DNA from: Synaphobranchus kaupii
Lineage: Eukaryota > Chordata > Actinopteri > Anguilliformes > Synaphobranchidae
NCBI GenBank assembly: GCA_029718625.1
Contig: CM056383.1
Coordinates: 70,237,601-70,301,600 of the forward strand
DNA: 64,000 bases
Direction: 5' to 3'
Part shown: in pieces, positions 1 through 9,100 of the stretch
Position numbering within the stretch: the stretch's first letter is position 1
Layout of the letters: every line of letters begins with the position of its first letter
Program-made: the position numbers and the translations under genes
The notes under the pieces: generated by a model
The model's input: the letters and a program-made list of their open reading frames with translations, nothing else
Database searches by the model: none
What the model was told of the DNA's origin: nothing

Positions 1-1674
1 CATCACCCACACTGTTCCCCTCTGAATTGGGCCACTGTGATTCTTACTTTCTTACTGTCAATCCTTATTTTACTTTTATGGTGTTCCGTCACACAGAGAA
101 CACTTTCCTACTTCCTACTTTAGGAAACACTTTCCCAAACACCTTTTACAGTGTGCAGCTGATACAATCTGCATGCTTCCATGGTCTGAGTATCATGGGA
201 GGCAAATCCCAAACAGCAGTACTGTAGTACCCAAGCTTTGAGTTTTGGGTACGTCTAAATTTTATCATCAGAACCCACAATATCTCATTGATCAGGCTCA
301 AATCTTGTAAAATTAATGGTGTTAAATATAGGTAAATATTACAAACCAGATGTGAGCTTGTCTCTGCTGATCTTAAGTGGCATTTAGACTAATGGAAAAG
401 GTTAATCGTACAAAGTTAAACCTGCTTTGGGCTTTTATATCCTGCCTGCTCTGAGCACACAAAATCTTCTGACGCTCACACAATATATGTTTTTCCTCTG
501 TCCTGTGTTTTTGTTTTTTTTTTACTCCTGTGTTCCCCTGCGACACTTCTCTAACGGACTCTAATCCTTTTTGAACATTTTTTCATTTTTTCTTGCCAAT
601 GTTCCTGAAAGGAATTACAACCATATAACCACATAAAATAAACAAGTTTTAAAAAAAACAAACAAATTCAAATATTGCACTTTCATGTAAAACAAACAGC
701 TGCTATATAAATAAATATCTGTGTTATGGACAATTCCTGTGTGTTTGCTGAACTGTCCATCTGCTCACCCATTTTATTTTAGACATAAACAGTAAGAGAA
801 CTTTATTTCATAAATAAATAAAAACACATGTTATAAATTATGCTAGTGGATGTTTGTTTGTAGTGAGGCCTACATTGGTTGTGCAATCCACCCTTGTCAC
901 ACAACCAAATCCTGCCTCTAACAAAGAATACTTGTCCGTCGGCTGTAATTCATTGGGACACACTCCCCCTGCAGGCCTCTAATGGTACTACATCCCAGAA
1001 ATGAGGACCGTGCCCCGTCAGTGACCGACTTCTGTACGGCCGACCCGAAACAGCCTGACGAGCTGTAGCCAAATGTGAAGGGGAGGGGGATTTTGATCAC
1101 GGACCTGGGGGGTGGGGTGAGAGATTGTGATCGCCGAACGGGGGTGGGGGGACGGATTGCGATTGCGGATGGGGGGGGGGGGGGGGGTGTGGATCGCGAT
1201 TGCAATAGCAGACCGTATCGTGTTTCACTCTGTGTAGGGCTAAACTACGACATGATGTCCCAGTAAGTTGATGGCTGAGATAGTAGGCCCGTAGCCGATC
1301 TGACCCGAGGTCATAGAGCTCTACAGGCTCAAGATTGAGCCGCTCTCATGTGCTTTCCACGTGGAGTGAAATCAGTTGTCCGCTTTGTGTAATGGCGGTG
1401 GTAAGCCAGTGTTTCTGTGTATTGTATAAATATGGCGTGTTTTGATAGGTGGACAGATGGATCCCTCTGTAATCACCGTTTCCCCAGCTCCCTTCATGCC
1501 CGTGTTCCGTTGCGTTTGATTGGCTGATCGAGGAGCAGGGGTAGATTTGTGCGGTGCATTAGACTTTGCTCCATGTCCTACCCTCTCTGACAGAGTTTTA
1601 CTTATTAATTTTTTTACACAATGCCAAGTGTTTCCTAAATCACCTTGCTCTTGGCTGACAGTAGTCTCCTCATA
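1..1674 (+). other. STAM2 intron or upstream sequence, no exon seen
   Basis: No STAM2 VHS-domain exon or other gene is recognisable. The stretch is AT-rich with poly-A/T runs and a G-rich patch (about 1080-1190) containing a run of about 18 G. Small open frames here show no family resemblance. Confidence 0.5.
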
Positions 1675-2214
1675 CACTGCCCGGCCAAAAACAAAGTCGC
1701 ACACTAATATTTCGTTGGACCGCCTTTAGCTTTGATTACGGCGCACATTTGTTGTGGCATTGTTTCGACAACCTTATGCAATGTCACAACATTTATTTCC
1801 ATCCAGAGTAGCATATGTTTTTGGCTGAGATCTTGTATTGACGACGGGAGAGTCGAACCACTCCGTAAAGTGTTCTCCAGCACATCCCAAAGACTTTCAA
1901 TGGGGTTAAGGTCAGGAATCTGGTGGCTAATTCATGTGTGAAAATGATTCCTCATGCTCCCTGAACCACACTCTCACAATTTGAGCCCGATGAATCTTGG
2001 CATTGTCATCCTGGCATATGCCCATTGATGGGATAACCTGGTCATTCAGTACATTCATGTACTTCGCTGACTTCATTTTATTGCTGCATAATGTTGCTGA
2101 GCCTAGACCTGACCAACTGAAGCAACCCCAGATCATAACACTGCCTCCAGAGGCTTGTACAGTGGGCACTATGCATGACGGGTGCAATGGCGACTTTTTT
2201 TTGGCCGGGCAGTG
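1675..2214 (-). mobile_element. Internally deleted Tc1/mariner-like element
   Basis: The element is flanked by TA dinucleotides (1673-1674 and 2215-2216). Its termini are inverted: CACTGCCCGGCCAAAAA at the left and its near complement at the right, followed inward by related GTCGC / GGCGAC blocks. The minus strand encodes the C-terminal half of a Tc1-type transposase in two frames: [12 protein letters not shown], a DDNAKIH catalytic-Asp region, then in another frame DLNPIESLWDVLE with the third acidic residue. About 540 bp remain against roughly 1.3-1.6 kb for a full element, and the N-terminal DNA-binding half is gone. It cannot encode transposase. Confidence 0.88.
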
Positions 2215-2216
2215 TA

Positions 2217-3048
2217 TGTTACTGGTATACTTTATGAAATCTATTTTTGATCATGGTGAAATGATTGCCTGGATGCCTTTGAGCCTTGATTTCCTGTAAT
2301 TGAAAATGAAAGTCTGACACAGTTTTGAAAACCACGTACATACTGGAGTCAAGTCCACTGTCCTAATTTCTTTGAGGTTGCGATAGGTGTAGTACCATTT
2401 TACGGCCTGTAGGTGGCACAAAAGCCATGGGAACGTGCTGCAGATGTGAATTTAAAAGGATATGGCTGAGGCTTATGTAGTCATATTTAGTATTTAAGAT
2501 TATTTCTTGTCATAGATGCTTATGAATACTGAGTAATGGTGAACAAACTGTAGTCTTTAAGGACACTTTTAGTAATCTTATCTTTTGTTTAATATGTAAT
2601 CCGGTTGCTCTATATCCGGGTAGTTCCAGTGTGTACATTTTAACCATGGCCTATCATGCGGTGCAGTGTATAAAGCTTAATAAAATAAATAATCCACAGA
2701 GAAGCTGACTGATGGAAGATCTTATGTAGCTGTGGACGGTGCATGCAGCTTGACTTGGGTCTGGGAGGTATCCAGATCACACCATTCAATTATTCACATA
2801 ATGGCCAGAGTGGCTTGTGGATTCTGAAAATCACCAGTCATTTTCAACATTTTACCAGCCACATTGCCTTTTACAATAATAGAACACAACCTGGTTGGTT
2901 ACTGGCCAAAGTGGCTGCTAGAGTAGAAATCTTACCAGCCACAAGCTAAATTTTCCCAGCATTTGGCTGGGGGATGGTGTTAATTTGGCACCCTGATCCT
3001 GATGGCTTGTCTCTCAGTAACTCGCTCGTATGTGTTTGTTGATGACAG
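2217..3048 (+). other. STAM2 intron, nothing further recognised
   Basis: AT-rich intronic sequence up to the acceptor at 3047-3048. No repeat family or gene is recognised. Confidence 0.5.
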
Positions 3049-3118
3049 AGTTCCTCCAGCACAAAGCCTGCCACTCCTGCCACAACCAAAGCTTCAGCCG
3101 ATGATGACTTGGCCAAAG
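3049..3118 (+). CDS. stam2: STAM2 exon, start of ubiquitin-interacting motif
   Basis: Seventy bases between an AG acceptor (3047-3048) and the donor GTAAGA. It starts in phase 0 and leaves one base. It encodes a Ser/Thr/Pro/Ala linker ending ASADDDLAK, which the next exon completes to the UIM core. The short length and linker character make the acceptor position slightly uncertain (3049 or 3051), but only 3049 keeps a whole codon. Confidence 0.8.
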
Positions 3119-6100
3119 GTAAGAGCGCCTGGCTCTGTGTGTTGCATGTAAATAAAATGACATTTTTGACTGTCAAGCATAGGGAAGAAAATATACAGCA
3201 GGTTGAAGAATTCTGTCTATTTACAGCATTACTGGGGCTATGCTACAGAGCAGTCTTACTGAGTTAGCTGGATAACTGCACGGCGTAAGAGAAGCAGGAT
3301 TACTGAGTTAGCTGGATGACTGCACGGCGTAAGAGAAGCAGGATTACTGAGTTAGCTGGATAACTGCACTGCATAAAACCCCGAAAAACTCTTTTTACTT
3401 CAGTCCATGTTCCAGATTTGGGAGGGTTTCGGGTTTGACTCAGTGCAGTTATCCAGCTAGCTCAGTAATCCTGCTTCTCTTACTCAGTGCAGCTATCCAG
3501 CTAACTCAGTAATCCTGCTTCTCTTACTCAGTGCAGCTATCCAGCTAGCTCAGTAATCCTGCTTCTCTTACTCAGTGCAGTTATCCAGCTAACTCAGTAA
3601 TCCTGCTTCTCTTACTCAGTGCAGCTATCCAGCTAGCTCAGTAATCCTGCTTTGTGATAAACCCCCGCCCCGGACAACTCGGTGGCTAAAACTTTGAAGA
3701 AATTCTAAATTAAGTTTTGTTTTCAAAACGGCTGAAATGTATGTGCCCATCTGACCCGTTTCTCAGCCATTGCTGGGAATGTGTTCCTTCAGGCCGACGG
3801 TTCTTATTTATATATTTGCCCTATTTCAGGGCACTTCACTTCAGAGTTATTATTAGACCGTTTTTTTTTTACTGGAGCAGAGTATGTTAAGTTCTGTTAC
3901 CATGGAGACAGAGAAGGAGTTCCATCTCTCCACCCACAGTGAAGCCCCGCCCCCTCAGTGTGGTCCCCTTTGTCATGTGACCCGATTGTCGCCCCGCTCC
4001 CCCCAGCCATCGAGCTGTCGCTGCAGGACCAGAAGCAGCAGGTCGAGACACGCCCCCTGACCGTCCCCTCTGACCCGCCCTACAACAACAGCAACGGCGG
4101 GAAGGACTCTCGCAAGGTGCGTGCGCTCTATGACTTTGAGGCGGCGGAGGACAACGAGCTCACCTTCAAGACCGGCGAGGTCATCATTGTGCTGGACGAT
4201 AGGTAAAAAAACCGCCGTTGCCCTGGGCAACCTCCGTCACTTCTCAGGGCATCTGATGCCATTAGACAGATTAATGTGGAGAGCCATTGCTCACCTTCAT
4301 TTCTGCTTGTAGATTCCTTATTCATTCTTCATCATTAAATTGTGTTTCAGCACATCTCTGACTGCGTTGCGTCACCCTCAGTAATGATGACGTTGATTAC
4401 AGTCTTGGACTGGAACTGTGGGCTTTGTAATATTGATGATGTAATCCCATGTGACCCTCACAGTGACCCAAACTGGTGGAAAGGAGAGAACCACAGAGGC
4501 GTGGGCCTCTTCCCGTCCAACTTTGTCACGACCAACCTGAACGCCGACCCCGAACCAGGTGAGAGCGGCTTGCGCCCAGGGGCCGTTACCCAGCATGCTC
4601 CTGCAGGCACCCGATTGGTCCGTGGAGATTCCGCAGCAGGACACAGTGAATGAAAGCTGTTGTGTTCCCTTCCACAGCAGTGACTGTGGAGAAGTCTCCT
4701 CCGACAGAAGAGGGCCAGCATAGAAACTAAAGCAGAGCCCGAACCCGTTTATATAGACGAGGTGCGTATCACTCAACCCCCCCACCCCCTCCCCCTCCAC
4801 AATCCCAACCCCCCCTCCCCCTCCACAATCCCAACCCCCCCCACCCCCTCCACGATCCCCCCACCCCCTCCACCCCCTCCACAATCCCCCCACCCCCTCC
4901 ACAACCCCCCCACCCCCTTCACAATCCCAACCCCCACACCCCCTCCACAATCCCCCCACCCCCTCCACAATCCCAACCCCCCCACCCCCCTCCCCAACCC
5001 CCCCACCCCCTCCACAATCACAATCCCCCCACCCCCTCCCCAACCCCCCCACCCCCTTCACAATCCCAACCCCCCCCACCCCCTCCACAATCCCAACCCC
5101 CCCCACCCCCTCCACAATCCCAACCCCCCCCACCCCCTCCACAATCCCAACCCCCCCCTCCCCCTCCACAATCCCCCACCCCCTCCACAATCCCCACCCC
5201 CTCCACAATCCCAACCTCCCTTGTGATGGAGCTCCGCAGGTAGCCTTTGAGCCTGGATCAAAACTGGTGTAAAACAGAATAATGGTGCTACTGTATACAT
5301 GACCATGTCTAATAGTGCTATGTTGGTAGATTAAACGAACCGGTCTCAACACCTAACTCTTACAATATTGAGGCTCCCACGGACACGTGTTCGTACCGTG
5401 AGCAGTCCTGAGCAGTCCCTCACCGTTGCCGAGTGACGGTGTGCGTCTGACCTAGCGCGGTTGTTGGTTCTATGGTGTCTGAGGGCCGCGTTGCCGCTCG
5501 TCCACAGGACAAGATGGACAGAACGCTGCATTTGCTCCAGAACATCGACCCAGCTGATGCCGAGCCCGATTCCGCAGAGCTTTTCCAACTGGAAGGTACG
5601 GATCACATTCCAGGTGCTCCTGTGTAGTAAGGATGTCACAGGATTGGTGTAATTTATTTAAGCATAGATGACAGGAATTAATTTTGCACCGCGAACAGGA
5701 ATTCAAATGTAGCTCGTCTGCTGGTGTTTGTGCTCGTCCAGTACATGATAGTTTATCTTTTGCATTTCCTCTTTATCTCTGTCAATAAATATTTATATCA
5801 CTGTATATATATATATAAATATCACTGTATGCGGCTGAAGTCTGTAATACTCATATCGGGCTGCCCTGTCTTGAGGAATTTAAGTGCTTTTTACACACAA
5901 CCATCAGAGACAGTATGATATTATGCTTTATTTTATGATTTCTCAGCAACGCTGTTCCATGTGATTACACAATGTTCATTTGCGTACGTACGCATCACAA
6001 CACACACAGGAGACTTGACCATTGCCTTACAAACGCAACAGAACCAGGCCACCCAAATAATCCCCCACAGAACTCGTTCTCAGAAATGCTGCACCTGCCC

Positions 6101-9100
6101 GTTTTACAGTGAATATAATATTACCACAGAGTTCCACTGATTATAATTAAACTGGCTTGTCCTGACTCCGCCCAGGGACAGAAAATATGAATATGCCCAG
6201 AGTTCCCGTTTCATAGTTTTCTTTCCTTTATTAAACCCATTATTCCGTGCTAGAAATGCATTGGTGACTTTAATTATAAAATAATACAATAATAGAATAT
6301 ACATATAAAGGGGTTTCATTTACATATCTCAATCTACCAAATCCCCTAATGAAATTGTGGCTTTACCATGACGTAATAAAACACAACATAATGACGAGAA
6401 CAGGCCATTCAGCCCAACAATGCTCGCCATTTTCCTACCACTAAAGGATACCTAGTGCTCACCGTTTAACTACAAACTAGATAGAGGAGGATGGGTTCCC
6501 CCATTGAGTCTGGTTCCTTCCAAGGTTTCTTCCTAGTTACACCAGGGAGTTTTTCCTTGCCACTGTTGCCTTTGGCTTGCTCTTGTGGGGGGTTTAGGCT
6601 GGGTTTTGCATTGTGACAACTTGTTGTGAAATGCGCTATATAAATAAATATTGATTGATTGATTGATAGTATCCAGCACTGTATCAAGCCTGGCCTTAAA
6701 CCCCCCCCTGACCTGGCAAGCTATTCCACACAGTGACTCCTCTCTGTGTGAAGAAGAACTTCCTGATGTCTGTGCGGAATTTACCTTTTGCTAATTTACC
6801 TATCTGTGCCCCCTCGTTCTACTAACAGAATTCAACCTGAAGAATCCTTCTATGCACACAGGTGAAACTGAGTAAAATTTAGGTGATTGAGATCCATAAT
6901 TCAGCCGTGCTGAATGTTAATGTTGTCTTTCTGTTTTCAGATGCCTGTGAACAGATGAATCCAATGATCGACGAGAAGCTTGAGGAGATTGACAGGTTTG
7001 AGTCCAAGCGAACATTTTCAAATATATAACTTTTTACATAACACATTTATATAGCAGTGAATTGCTTGGGAATTCTGATATTTTTCAGTCGGATAAATGT
7101 GTTCTCTGTTGCATAACAGCAGCAGCTGATGTAATTTTCCAGCCACAGAATCCGTGTGTGTGATCCAGCCGTGTGTATGATCCAGTCCTGTGTGTGTGAT
7201 CCAGCCGTGTGTATGATCCAGCCGTGTGTGTGATCCAGCCGTGTGTGTGATCCAGCCGTGTGTATGATCCAGCCGTGTGTATGATCCAGCCGTGTGTATG
7301 ATCCAGTCCTGTGTGTATGATCCAGTCCTGTGTGTGTGATCCAGCCGTGTGTGTGATCCAGCCGTGTGTATGATCCAGTCCTGTGTGTGTGATCCAGCCG
7401 TGTGTATGATCCAGTCCTGTGTGTGTGATCCAGCCGTGTGTATGATCCAGTCCTGTGTGTGTGATCCAGCCGTGTGTATGATCCAGTCCTGTGTGTGTGA
7501 TCCAGCCGTGTGTATGATCCAGTCCTGTGTGTGTGTGATCCAGCCGTGTGTATGATCCAGCCGTGTGTATGATCCAGCCGTGTGTATGATCCAGCCGTGT
7601 GTATGATCCAGCCGTGTGCGTACAGACATTATAGAGAGATGAACATGTGAGCCGACGGCAGGATTGCGTGTTATATAAAACAGATTACCGTCGCTCTTGT
7701 GTCGAAGTGTGCTGCGTAAGCAATACATGGCCAATTGTTTATTTTTCCTCGACACTCCTGCAAGAACGGAACGTGTTTTCAGGCATTCATTTATTAGTTC
7801 TTACAACAACCCTTATCCAGACTGACTAGCGATACGTAGTTGCAAGTAAAGCTTCACAATTTAAACGGGCCCACTGACATAACTGGGTCAGCTGAAGTGA
7901 TTTACCTTGACTTGCCTCGAAAGGCAAACAGCTGTGTCCCGGGGGAACCCCTTTTTTTTTACTCCCAAACGGAGTGCCCTCCTGACCCCCTCAGCTGACC
8001 CCCTTGCCCTCCTGACCCCCTCAGCTGACCCCCCTTGCCCTCTGCCCCCCTTGCCTCCCTGTTTATCAGGAAGCACTCGGAGCTGTCTGAGCTGAACGTG
8101 AAGGTTCTGGAAGCTTTGGAGCTGTACACTCAGCTGATGAACGAGGCGCCGCATTACTCGGCCTACTCCAAACTGCCGCCCCAGGCTCACTACGCCCCCC
8201 TCCTCTCCCACGCCCGTCCCCATGCAGGTAACCTCCCCCACGCCCGTCTTCATGCAGGTAACCCTCCTCCCACGCCCGTCCCCATGCAGGTAACCCCCCC
8301 CCCCCCCTCCCCCCCACGCCCGTCCCCATGCAGGTAACCCCTCCTCTCCCACGCCCGTCCCCATGCAGGTAACCCCTCCTCTCCCACGCCCGTCCCCATG
8401 CAGGTAACCTCCCCCACGCCCGTCCTCATGCAGGTAACCCTCCTCCCACGCCCGTCCCCATGCAGGTAACCCCCCCCCCCCTCCCCCCCACGCCCGTCCC
8501 CATGCAGGTAACCCCCCTCCCCCACGCCCGTCCCCATGCAGGTAACCCCTCCTCTCCCACGCCCGTCCCCATGCAGGTAACCTCCCCCACGCCCGTCCTC
8601 ATGCAGGTAACCCTCCTCCCACGCCCGTCCCCCATGCAGGTAACCCCCCCCCCCCCCTCCCCCCCCACGCCCGTCCCCATGCAGGTAACCCCCCTCCCCC
8701 ACGCCCGTCCTCATGCAGGTAACCCCCACCCCCCTCCCCTTCCTAAACTCTCTCTCATTGCTAAACTCTCTCTCTCATTCCTAAACTCTCTCTCTCTCAG
8801 TCCTAAACTCTCTCTCTCATTCCTAATCTCTCTCTCAGTCCTAAACTCTCTCTCTCTCCTTCAGATGACAAGAAAGAATTCCCATTTGGGGAAGTGAAGT
8901 TAGAAACACTGCAAGACTAGTTTTTTTTTTTTTTGATGTGTCAGCTGTACCTGCGACGGCCCCTTTTCTCATGATTAATGATTTTGTGTGGCTTTTAAGG
9001 GCTGAAAGGAATTACTGCAGAGAGAGGTGCCTTTCATTGTCATGTTTGTACAATACTGAATGATTGCCTCTTTGTTTAACTCTCTGTATTTCTCAAACGG

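Noticed and set aside
4378..5352. 324-codon minus-strand Gly/Trp-rich frame
   Set aside because: Antisense of STAM2 exons plus the C-rich minisatellite.
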